The notes under the pieces were generated by a model, which was not told where the DNA came from, did no database searches, and was given only the letters and a program-made list of their open reading frames with translations. A program made the translations under genes and the position numbers. Positions 42,305 to 49,857 of a DNA stretch of 64,000 nt are shown here, piece after piece. The stretch is from CAWHJB01 sp963698715. GTDB lineage: Bacteria; Chloroflexota; Anaerolineae; Anaerolineales; UBA4823. Location of the stretch: the NCBI GenBank assembly GCA_963698715.1, contig CAVORW010000004.1:620001-684000 (forward strand). The letters are read 5' to 3'. How positions within the stretch are numbered: position 1 is the first letter of the stretch; each line of letters begins with the position of its first letter.

Positions 42305-43357
42305 CTACCACTCAGAGGCGTACCAGCGAAGATACTGGTTGGTGTGCGACTGCCAGTAAGCCTCTTCGTGATAACCCGGGAAAAGATACCATTCATGCGG
42401 AATATTTCGCTCAGCCAGCAGGTTCTCAAACCATTGCGCTGATCTCAGGATTTGCGCGCGATCTTTTTCGCCAATATCCATAAAGATCTTAGGAAGTGAT
42501 TCGGTGGGAATGGCATCCAACCAGCTACGGATATGATATGTATCTGTCCAAAAAACTGGCAGGCTGTGAGCACCAATGCGTCCAAACAAATCCCAGCGCG
42601 ATAACCCCAGATGGACCGCCCAGCCCGCACCACGCGATAAGCCGCCAATGGCCCGGTACTGTCGATCTGGAAGAGTACGGTATTCTTCGTCAATCCAGGG
42701 CACCAGCGCCTCTGCTAGCACCTTGCCAAACATATCTTCATTTGGTTGACTCCACGAACGGTCTCGAGGCAGCACCAGGATAAATGGAACGATCAAATCA
42801 GCAGCCAGCAGGTCTCTCGCTGTCTCGGGAACCCCCAACCGTTCCCACTGATCCTGGTTGTAATTTTGTCCGTGGATTAAGTACAGTACTGGATAGCGCC
42901 GGTCAGGCTGCTCTAAGTAACAGGGCGGGAGGTGTACTGTGAAGTCGAGCGGCAAGGGCAGTAAGTCACTGGGTAAACTGCCAGTCTCAACGGGTCCGGT
43001 TTCGCGCCAACAGGCAAGCGGTGTGGGAGTCGGCGGATGGTCCGGTTTGGCAGCTGCTTCGGCAGTCTCTGTCTGGGCAGGATTGGGCGATGCAGATGGC
43101 AAGGAAGGAATGGTGCTACTCGGTGACCCTGCCGCAGCAGTTGCAGTGGAAGTCTTTGTCATCGTGGAGACGTCAGTGGCTTTTCCACTCGATATGGATG
43201 GCTGGCAGCCTACCAGACCCGCCCATAGCAAACAAATAAGCCCCCATAGCAGGCTGGCATACCTAAATTTACCTGCGTTTACAAACAGGTTGCCAGCCAG
43301 CAGCTTTTTCTGGCAGTAATATCTTGGACCTTGAACTACAGAATCATCTTTGGTCAT
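42305..43357 (-). CDS. Lipoprotein esterase, alpha/beta hydrolase (esterase D/enterochelin esterase-like)
   Basis: A 350-residue lipoprotein. A hydrophobic signal segment ends in the lipobox LVGC (about residues 49-52), followed by a Ser/Thr/Pro-rich linker (about 55-110). The hydrolase domain has the nucleophile elbow GGLSRGAG, the acid in DIGEKDR and the histidine in PGYHEEAYW, with YLIHGQNYNQDQW as the oxyanion region. It should hydrolyse esters at the outer membrane-facing surface. GTG 43360 directly precedes the ATG, and neither has a good ribosome binding site. Confidence 0.88.
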   Translation of the reverse strand: MTKDDSVVQGPRYYCQKKLLAGNLFVNAGKFRYASLLWGLICLLWAGLVGCQPSISSGKATDVSTMTKTSTATAAAGSPSSTIPSLPSASPNPAQTETAEAAAKPDHPPTPTPLACWRETGPVETGSLPSDLLPLPLDFTVHLPPCYLEQPDRRYPVLYLIHGQNYNQDQWERLGVPETARDLLAADLIVPFILVLPRDRSWSQPNEDMFGKVLAEALVPWIDEEYRTLPDRQYRAIGGLSRGAGWAVHLGLSRWDLFGRIGAHSLPVFWTDTYHIRSWLDAIPTESLPKIFMDIGEKDRAQILRSAQWFENLLAERNIPHEWYLFPGYHEEAYWQSHTNQYLRWYASEW

Positions 43358-43453
43358 CACGGCAGCTCTGCTGGCAATCTTACATCATAGGAGCAGGCAT
43401 GGTGCTGCCCGCCAAAATTACCTGCTATTTCTACAACATTCCAGACAATCAAA

Positions 43454-43481
43454 CGCTGTGAGGCAGGAATTCCTCACAGCG
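43454..43481 (-). terminator. 10-bp hairpin after spoVS
   Basis: CGCTGTGAGG (43454-43463) and CCTCACAGCG (43472-43481) around an 8-base loop. On the minus strand TTTGATTGT follows, which fits termination of spoVS. Confidence 0.65.
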
Positions 43482-43558
43482 CGTAAATACGGACTGGCTG
43501 CACCCATTTTAAGGTACAGGATCGATCAATTATTTCATTATGACTATGTTGAGAATGG

Positions 43559-43819
43559 TTACCGCTCCTCGACAACAAACCTGATGGCGGTGCGAATCTT
43601 ATCATCAATCTCGACATCAACAAATTCTGGAATGAAGATTATGTTGTAACCGTCTTCCTTCAGATAACCTTTAGCGAGCGCCAGGGCTTTCACGGCCTGA
43701 TTAACAGCGATAGCTCCGATCGCCTGCACATCAGCGTGCTTGTTTTCTCGAAAAACACCCGCGATGGCGCCTGCCACGGCAGAAGTTCGGGAAGTACCTG
43801 AAACCTTGATGATATCCAT
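43559..43819 (-). CDS. spoVS: Stage V sporulation protein S homologue
   Basis: 86 residues, exactly the length of Bacillus SpoVS. Conserved blocks are IKVSGTSRTSAVAGAIAGVF, VQAIGAIAVNQAVKALALAK and IPEFVDVEIDDKIRTAIRFV. SpoVS has an Alba-like nucleic-acid-binding fold and occurs in many non-sporulating bacteria, so the name need not imply spores. GGGAGG lies nine bases before ATG 43819; an upstream in-frame ATG at 43840 is less likely. It is monocistronic, with a terminator at 43454-43481. Confidence 0.92.
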   Translation of the reverse strand: MDIIKVSGTSRTSAVAGAIAGVFRENKHADVQAIGAIAVNQAVKALALAKGYLKEDGYNIIFIPEFVDVEIDDKIRTAIRFVVEER

Positions 43820-43840
43820 GGATGTTTTCCTCCCTGGCAA

Positions 43841-44171
43841 GGATTGTATCTGGATTGACGGTGCAGATCAAACAGCGACTCAATTACGATTGTACAAGAT
43901 TTTTGGCTTGCGAGCAAGCAGCAAATTATCAAATTCTGCCAAAAAGAACGCGATTAGTAGCTATTATAACTTGCATTAGTCTGCATGACCGACCCAATTT
44001 TGGGGTTCATTGGGAATCGCTGGGGTCTGACTGTATATGAGGTAGATTTTCATTCCTCCGGTTGGACTCTGTCCATGATCACGCTTTGGGGAGCTCTGGG
44101 GGGGAGTTCACCTGGTGACCACAGCTTTACCTCTTGTCCTGTAAGGGGGTCTGTGGCACAATACGTCTGAT
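43841..44171. other. Divergent intergenic region with a palindromic element
   Basis: No gene is supported (a 61-codon frame at 43985-44170 has no recognisable content). The segment 44004-44041 (TTGGGAATCGCTGGGGTCTG) matches the left arm of the 48268 element, and a possible right arm lies at 44117-44140. CACAAT nine bases before ATG 44172 may be a weak -10. Confidence 0.45.
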
Positions 44172-44525
44172 ATGGCACGTTGGACTCGTTTTATTCTCGT
44201 TTTGATCATCGGTATTGCAGGAGGCCTGCTGTACGGCTGGGTCCTGAATCCTGTTAAATATGTCGATACCACCCCGGATACACTACGGATCGACTATCAG
44301 ACCGATTATGTGCTGATGGTAGCTGAGACCTATCAGGCGGATAGGGACATAGAACTGGCGATCCGGCGCCTGGCAATCCTGGGCAAACCACCGGCTGAGG
44401 TTACCCTGCAGGCAATCCTGTTCGGCGAGCAGAATGGTTATACAGACAACGACCTGCGGCTAATGCGAGCGCTCTCTGATGACCTGCAACTGATGATGCC
44501 TGAAATTGAGACGACTGGCTCATGA
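44172..44525 (+). CDS. Membrane-anchored protein, paralogue of the next gene (short form)
   Basis: 117 residues with an N-terminal membrane helix (about 7-27) and an outer helical region. The stretch after the helix, PVKYVDTTPDTLRIDYQTDY, closely matches the same region of the downstream protein. No known family is recognised. Its TGA overlaps the ATG of the next gene by four bases (ATGA), so the two are translationally coupled and probably work together. Confidence 0.78.
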   Translation: MARWTRFILVLIIGIAGGLLYGWVLNPVKYVDTTPDTLRIDYQTDYVLMVAETYQADRDIELAIRRLAILGKPPAEVTLQAILFGEQNGYTDNDLRLMRALSDDLQLMMPEIETTGS

Positions 44526-45481
44526 GAGAAAATCGCGGTCCCTGGTATCTTATAACCGGATTCGTATTGGGCTTAATCTTGGGAGTTGCCTATTCTTGGA
44601 TTGTACGACCAGTGCAGTATATTAACACTTCACCGGCTTCACTGCGGCCCGACTTCAAGGACCAGTATCGGGCCTTGATTGCGGCTGCATATGCCGCCAA
44701 TGGCGATCTTGTACGTGCGCGCGGCCGCCTTTCCTTGCTGCAAGACGAAGATATTTACAGGGTCCTGGCTGCCCAGGCTCAACAAACACTGGCGGATGGC
44801 AATTCGTCGGATGAGGCGCGCGCCTTGGGATTGCTGGCTGTGGCGATCGGACAAGGCCCTTCCCAGCCAGCGTTAGCTGGCCAAACAACCGGTGCACCTG
44901 CCGAGGAGCCACCTTCCATCACCACCACTCCAGCTCTACCCACCGAAAACCCAACGCTTACACTGACAATAACGGTCACTAATCCGGTCAGTGCCTCGCC
45001 AACCCAGAATGGCTCGGTTTTGGCGCAGGAGACCACCACAAGCTCACCTACAATACCGGTGCTGCCAACCCGTACCATTACGCCAACGCCTGCTCCAACT
45101 GCAACAGGCACTCTACTCCCTACCCGTACTCCCACCGCCACACCTGGGGCGCCCTATATCCTGCAAGACCAGCAAAAAATTTGCGAACCGGAGCTTGCCG
45201 GACCCCTGATCCAGGTTGTTGCCCTGGATGCAGCCGGCTCTCAGGTACCTGGAGTTGAAGCCATCGCTACCTGGCCTGGGGGTGAACAATTGTTTTATAC
45301 TGGGTTAAAACCGGAACTTGGGATTGGCTATGCGGATATCGAGATCACGGTTGGGATAACATATACGCTGCGTTTAGCAGGGGCCGGGCAGAGCGTGCCT
45401 GATCTGACGGCCTTCGAGTGCGAAGATTCTGGGGGAGAACGCTACTGGGGATCCTGGTTGCTGACATTCGTACAACCATGA
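44522..45481 (+). CDS. Membrane-anchored protein with Thr/Pro linker and Ig-like tail
   Basis: 319 residues. An N-terminal helix (about 9-29), then PVQYINTSPASLRPDFKDQY and a helical segment about 40-120 (AAYAANGDLVRARGRLSLL) shared with the upstream paralogue. A long Thr/Pro-rich linker (about 125-215) and a C-terminal beta domain (about 220-319) with paired cysteines (ICEPE, FECED) follow. The linker suggests wall or surface spacing. No enzyme motif is seen; a structural or sensing role in the envelope is possible. Confidence 0.78.
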   Translation: MRENRGPWYLITGFVLGLILGVAYSWIVRPVQYINTSPASLRPDFKDQYRALIAAAYAANGDLVRARGRLSLLQDEDIYRVLAAQAQQTLADGNSSDEARALGLLAVAIGQGPSQPALAGQTTGAPAEEPPSITTTPALPTENPTLTLTITVTNPVSASPTQNGSVLAQETTTSSPTIPVLPTRTITPTPAPTATGTLLPTRTPTATPGAPYILQDQQKICEPELAGPLIQVVALDAAGSQVPGVEAIATWPGGEQLFYTGLKPELGIGYADIEITVGITYTLRLAGAGQSVPDLTAFECEDSGGERYWGSWLLTFVQP

Positions 45482-45855
45482 ACTCCCTTTAGCCAACCAA
45501 AACATATAACTGGGATTGCAGCGAGATCTATACGAACCTGAGGTTTGTGCACCTCATCAGAGGATTATCCCCCCTTGCAAACAAGACATGAAACAAATTC
45601 ACCATTTAGGGAACTGTTTGTGCGCCAACAACTGGTTTGCGCCTTCACACTCTCGCCCAACTCTGGCAATTCAGTTCAGCGTATGCATTAGAGCCAGCGC
45701 CCTGGAAATTACAAGCTAAAAAGCAGGTATACTTGAAAAACTTAGGACTCACACAGTTGAGGGAGGATGTGGTGTTTTAGCAGCGCCTGCCCAAATACTC
45801 ACATTTTCCCCTGAACTGCGGAGCTTCTAAAACTGTACGACATGGAGGTAGTGAC
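45482..45855. other. Intergenic gap
   Basis: These 374 bases hold no supported gene. A short hairpin TGAGGT/ACCTCA lies near 45539-45556. The promoter for the lipoprotein gene must be here but is not clear; the ribosome binding site GGAGG is at 45844-45848. Confidence 0.5.
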
Positions 45856-46866
45856 TTGAAAAAAATACAAATCATTGGGGCATTTTTACTGGCCATCAGC
45901 CTGCTGACAGCGGGCTGTAAAGCGCCTGCCCCAGAAACCACGCCAACGACAGACCCCAAAGCGGTGATGACCGCTGCAGCGGAAACAGCCAACGCTCGTC
46001 TGACTGAAATTATTGCCAGCACGCCCTCTCCCCTGCCGGCAACCGACACACCTACACCCGCACCCGCCACAGCCACTCCCCAGGCTACCACGGCTGCTGC
46101 AACGATCGCAGCCACTGCAACCAGTGGCGCCGCATCAACAGGTGGGGATAAAGCCGACTATGTCGCTGACGTTACTATCCCGGATGGGACCAACCTGTCC
46201 CCAGGTGCAACCTTTGTCAAGACCTGGCGGATCGTCAACTCGGGGACATCCACCTGGACAACTGCATATGCTTTGACTTATATCTCCGGCTCTCAAATGG
46301 GCGGACCGGCAAAAGTGCCGCTCACGACCGAAGTGGCGCCCGGAAAGACGGTTGACATTTCAGTAAACATGACCGCCCCCGCTGCAGCCGGCCAGCACAT
46401 CGGCTATTGGAAAATGAGTAATGCCTCCGGGGCGGTGTTTGATACGCCTGTGTACGTAGATATCAACGTCACCGGCACAGCCAGCAGCAGTGCAACTGTT
46501 ACCGCAACCCCGGGTGGGGCCTCTACACCGGCCGCCACAGCCACCTCATCAACAGGCAGCGGCGTAGCGGCAGTATCCCTGACCGTTGATGAAGCTAACT
46601 TTACCGGCACATGCCCACATACCTTCGTCTTTACCGCTCAGATCACCCTGAACCAGGCAACCAGTGTTACCTATAAACTGGATGTGGCAACCGGCTTTGA
46701 TGTTACCTTGCCTCCGCCGGTTACGGCTACACTGAATGCCGGCACAACTGTTCTGCCTTACCAGCTGGAATTCTCAGCCGGTTTGACCGGAACGGCTGTG
46801 ATGCGAATTTCATCGCCTGTCAATTTGAGTTCCAATGTTGTCACTTTTACCCTGAACTGTCAATAA
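45856..46866 (+). CDS. Lipoprotein with NBR1-type Ig-like domain
   Basis: 336 residues from a TTG start with GGAGG seven bases upstream. The signal peptide ends in the lipobox LTAGC (about residues 17-21). A Thr/Ala/Pro linker follows (about 25-98), then an Ig-like NBR1/FW domain (about 99-205; PGATFVKTWRIVNSGTSTWT, then GYWKMSNASGAVFDTPVYVDI). A second linker and a C-terminal beta domain (about 235-336) come after. FW domains in bacteria occur on surface lipoproteins and may bind partners. No enzyme activity is implied. Confidence 0.87.
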   Translation: MKKIQIIGAFLLAISLLTAGCKAPAPETTPTTDPKAVMTAAAETANARLTEIIASTPSPLPATDTPTPAPATATPQATTAAATIAATATSGAASTGGDKADYVADVTIPDGTNLSPGATFVKTWRIVNSGTSTWTTAYALTYISGSQMGGPAKVPLTTEVAPGKTVDISVNMTAPAAAGQHIGYWKMSNASGAVFDTPVYVDINVTGTASSSATVTATPGGASTPAATATSSTGSGVAAVSLTVDEANFTGTCPHTFVFTAQITLNQATSVTYKLDVATGFDVTLPPPVTATLNAGTTVLPYQLEFSAGLTGTAVMRISSPVNLSSNVVTFTLNCQ

Positions 46867-47026
46867 ACCCGGAAGCTCACCAAAAGCTGTTCCAAGGGGT
46901 TCAACTGGGAAATCTAAGTGCCTAACCGAAAAGTGGTATATGTTGTTGTTACGTCCTGCGCATGCGACAACAACCACATGCCTTCCGACTTCTCGGATAG
47001 ATACTAAACCCTGGGTCGTAATAGCA

Positions 47027-47078
47027 GGCAAAATGGGTGTGCATGGTGGCGTGAGGCGCCAAGGACACCCATTTTGCC
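47027..47078. terminator. Long stem-loop upstream of queG
   Basis: GGCAAAATGGGTGT (47027-47040) pairs exactly with 47065-47078; inside, TGGCG (47047-47051) pairs with CGCCA (47057-47061). A 14-bp outer stem with an inner stem is more structured than a simple terminator and lacks a T-run beyond GGTTTTAC. It may end the lipoprotein transcript or sit in the queG leader. Confidence 0.55.
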
Positions 47079-47108
47079 CAGGTTTTACTTAGCCCCACAA
47101 AGAATGGT

Positions 47109-48236
47109 ATGTCGCTTACAAAAGCTATAAAACAGGAGGCTCACCGTCTGGGTTTCGAACTGGTCGGGATCACAAGTCCAGATCCGCCACCCCATTTCGC
47201 GGCGTTTGAAAACTGGCTAAAGGCAGGCCAACAGGCTGAAATGGCCTATTTGGCGACGGAACGCTCTCGCCTGAGGCGCGGCGATCCCCGTCAGATACTT
47301 CCTGAGTGCCGCTCAATCCTGGTGCTGGGTATTCACTATCCGCCTCCGCAGTCACATTTATTCGAGCCAGATCGCGGCCAGGTTGCCGCATATGCGAGCA
47401 GTGAAGACTATCACGACCTGCTGCCGCCCCGCCTGCAGGCGTTGGTATCCTTCATCGAAGTCCAAACCGGGGGACCGGTTCCCAATCGCTACTATACCGA
47501 TACGGGCCCGATCCTCGAACGCGACCTGGCCCAACGGGCCGGACTGGGATGGATTGGAAAAAACACCTGCTTGATTCACCCCCATCGTGGTTCATATTTC
47601 CTGCTGGCTGAAATCCTGTTAGGGATCGATCTTGACCCTGACCTACCTTTCACGCCCGACCATTGTGGCAGCTGCACTCGTTGCCTGCAGGCCTGCCCAA
47701 CGAACTGCATCTTGCCTGACCGGACAATCGACTCGCGGCGCTGTATATCATACCTGACCATAGAACTGAAGGGCCCCATCCCTGTAGACTTGCGGCCCAT
47801 GCTGGGAAACTGGGTATTTGGCTGCGATATTTGCCAGCAGGTCTGTCCCTGGAACCAGCGATTTGCTGCGCCCGCTCAGGACACCGTCTTCACTGCCCGT
47901 TCTAATGCTCAGCAACCCGAATTGACAACCGAGTTGGGTCTCACTCCCCAAGATTTCAACCAGAAATACAAAGGCACCCCTATCAAACGCGCCAAACGCC
48001 GCGGCTACCTGCGCAATATTGCCATAGCTCTTGGCAATTCAGGTAGTCCGAAGGCAGTGCCGGCTCTTGCAGCGACGCTATCGAATGAGACTGAACCCTT
48101 AGTTCGCCAACATGCGGCCTGGGCTCTGGGACAAATTGGCGGTCCTTCTGCTCGAACAGCCCTAATAGGCGCCCTGACAAATGAGCAGGACCCAGCAGTG
48201 CGTGAGGAAATAACGACCGCACTACGACACATATAA
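47109..48236 (+). CDS. queG: Epoxyqueuosine reductase QueG
   Basis: A 375-residue cobalamin- and iron-sulfur-dependent reductase for the last step of queuosine tRNA modification. Both [4Fe-4S] cysteine sets are present: CGSCTRCLQACPTNC and CDICQQVCPW. The N-terminal DUF1730 region includes LGIHYPPPQSH, and the active-site region RYYTDTGPILERDLAQRAGL. HEAT-like repeats at the C-terminus (about 310-375) contact tRNA. No other queuosine genes are near. A strong hairpin at 48303-48340 follows. Confidence 0.95.
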   Translation: MSLTKAIKQEAHRLGFELVGITSPDPPPHFAAFENWLKAGQQAEMAYLATERSRLRRGDPRQILPECRSILVLGIHYPPPQSHLFEPDRGQVAAYASSEDYHDLLPPRLQALVSFIEVQTGGPVPNRYYTDTGPILERDLAQRAGLGWIGKNTCLIHPHRGSYFLLAEILLGIDLDPDLPFTPDHCGSCTRCLQACPTNCILPDRTIDSRRCISYLTIELKGPIPVDLRPMLGNWVFGCDICQQVCPWNQRFAAPAQDTVFTARSNAQQPELTTELGLTPQDFNQKYKGTPIKRAKRRGYLRNIAIALGNSGSPKAVPALAATLSNETEPLVRQHAAWALGQIGGPSARTALIGALTNEQDPAVREEITTALRHI

Positions 48237-48267
48237 TTCACATCATTTTCGTGCCTCCCGCACGAAA

Positions 48268-48378
48268 GGGTCCTTGGGAATCCCTGGGGTATGGGTGTAA
48301 AAGAGGTGCTTTTGCAGGCAGGAGCCTGCAAAAGCACCTCATATTCTTTCTCACCACAGTATTTCCTAAAGAACCACA
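48268..48378. repeat. Intergenic palindromic element, copy C, with inner terminator
   Basis: Arms GGGAATCCCTGGGGTATGGG (from 48276) and CACCACAGTATTTCC (48352-48366) are imperfect reverse complements and match those at 18411-18469. Between them lies a 17-bp perfect hairpin (48303-48319 with 48324-48340). Confidence 0.7.
48303..48340 (+). terminator. 17-bp perfect hairpin after queG
   Basis: GAGGTGCTTTTGCAGGC, loop AGGA, and the exact complement, followed by ATATTCTTTCTC. It fits termination of queG before the next promoter at 48404. Confidence 0.75.
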
Positions 48379-48403
48379 CGATAGTCAACACGCGTTTATG
48401 CGA

Positions 48404-48412
48404 TGTTATAAT
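48404..48412 (+). promoter_or_regulatory. Extended -10 for a leaderless C39-peptidase mRNA
   Basis: TGTTATAAT (48404-48412) is followed by six bases and ATG 48419, with TCAACA at 48385-48390 as a possible -35. There is no ribosome binding site. Confidence 0.6.
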
Positions 48413-48418
48413 GCGGCT

Positions 48419-49120
48419 ATGAAATTTCGCTACTGGACACTTTTATTGGTTGGGCTGCCTGTGTTTTGTTTGCTTTCAGTTGGGCTTTATCAAATCCCAC
48501 CGGTCCGGGAACGACTGGCATGGCGGATAGACAGTCTTCGAACGCGGGTTCTGCACACCATAAATCCGCCTGAACAGGTAGTATTTGTACCGCAAGAGCA
48601 GGTAGATGCCATAGTCCAGGCGACTTTACAAGCCCTGGTGCCCAGCGCAACGTCCAGCCCTTTTCCCAGTGATACCCCCACTCAGCCCGGACCTACAGTT
48701 ACTCCGCAGCCCAGTCCTACGCCGACATCGCCGCCCACACCCTTGCCACCTGCCATAACTTTAAGTGGTATTCGTCACGATTGGCAGCAGATGAACAACT
48801 GCGGCCCCACAACCCTGGCTATGGCGCTGTCTTACTGGGGCTGGGAGGGAGACCAGACAGACACCCGCGCTTTTCTGAGACCCAATTTCCGGGAAGTCGA
48901 TGATAAAAACGTCAACCCGGACGAAATGAAGGCATATATCGAATCCCAGACCGATTTACAGGCGATCGTTCGAGTGGGCGGTGATCTAGAGACGATCAAG
49001 GGTTTTCTGGCTGCCGGTTTTCCGGTTGTTATCGAAAAGGGCTTACAACACAGCCCAAAGGACTGGATGGGGCATTACGTGCTGTTCACTTCCTATGATG
49101 ATGCCAATCAGATGTTTTAA
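48419..49120 (+). CDS. Membrane-anchored C39-like peptidase, N-terminal part (frameshifted gene)
   Basis: From ATG 48419 the protein begins with a membrane helix (about residues 5-24), has a Thr/Pro-rich linker (about 75-112) and a C39-like papain-fold domain with catalytic Cys128 (MNNCGPTTLAMALSYWGW) and His219 (WMGHYVLF). It stops at 49118-49120, right after ANQMF, where the intact paralogue at 49858 continues. A T4 run at 49115-49118 is the likely site: one more T restores the frame. Upstream in-frame starts to 48251 are unlikely, since the promoter lies at 48404. Confidence 0.78.
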   Translation: MKFRYWTLLLVGLPVFCLLSVGLYQIPPVRERLAWRIDSLRTRVLHTINPPEQVVFVPQEQVDAIVQATLQALVPSATSSPFPSDTPTQPGPTVTPQPSPTPTSPPTPLPPAITLSGIRHDWQQMNNCGPTTLAMALSYWGWEGDQTDTRAFLRPNFREVDDKNVNPDEMKAYIESQTDLQAIVRVGGDLETIKGFLAAGFPVVIEKGLQHSPKDWMGHYVLFTSYDDANQMF

Positions 49121-49734
49121 CCTACGACAGCTACACCGGGCCTGGAGTAAATGTCAAAGTTCCTTACAGTGATATGGATGGCAGCTGGTGGCGAGATTTC
49201 AACTATCTCTACCTCGTGATTTATCCACCCGAGCGCCAGGCGGAGGTGTTTGACATCCTTGGCCCACAGGCTGATCCGGATGCCAATTTCCAGTATGCTG
49301 CTCAAAAAGCCCGCCGGGAAACCGGCGAGTTAACCGGGCGCGATCTGTATTTTGCCTGGTACAACCTGGGGTCAAATCTGGTGGCTTTGCAAGATTTCGG
49401 CAGCGCGGCCCAGGCTTATGATCAGGCCTTCATCCTGTACCCTTCAATTGCAGAGGCTGATCGGCCCTGGCGGATGCTCTGGTACCAGACCGGTCCTTAT
49501 CCGGCGTACTACTACACTGGAAGATACCAGGATGTCATCGAACTGGGCAGCCAAACGCTCTCTTTCCTTGGAAAACCCATCCTGGAGGAGACTCTATACT
49601 GGATGGGTAAGGCTCGCGAAAGCCAGGGCGACCTGGAAAAAGCCATCTCCAACTTCAAAACAGCCGTAGACATTAATCCAGGCTCAACCCCTGCTGGACA
49701 AGAATTAATGCGTCTCGGGATTGAATACCCATAA
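49117..49734 (+). pseudogene. C39-like peptidase, C-terminal TPR part (after frameshift)
   Basis: In the next frame from 49117 the coding text resumes as LTYDSYTGPGVNVKVPYSDM, including the third catalytic residue region (YDSY), then DFNYLYLVIYPPERQAEVFD and TPR repeats (DLYFAWYNLGSNLVALQDFG, AAQAYDQAFILYP). It matches the end of the paralogue at 49858-51171 block by block. Read alone from the ATG at 49174 it would be an orphan TPR protein. It is best treated as the second half of the gene starting at 48419. Confidence 0.75.
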
Positions 49735-49857
49735 GAAAGATGATCTATCGGGAATCGCCTGAGGGTTCCCGGATTTGGATGGACTGTGTGCGTCTGCACG
49801 GGCCCACAAATCGGGTGATCCTCTATGGTAATTCCAAAGGAATATTATTGGTGCAAG

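Noticed and set aside
43985..44170. A 61-codon frame before the paralogous membrane genes
   Set aside because: It covers an intergenic palindromic element and has no known features.
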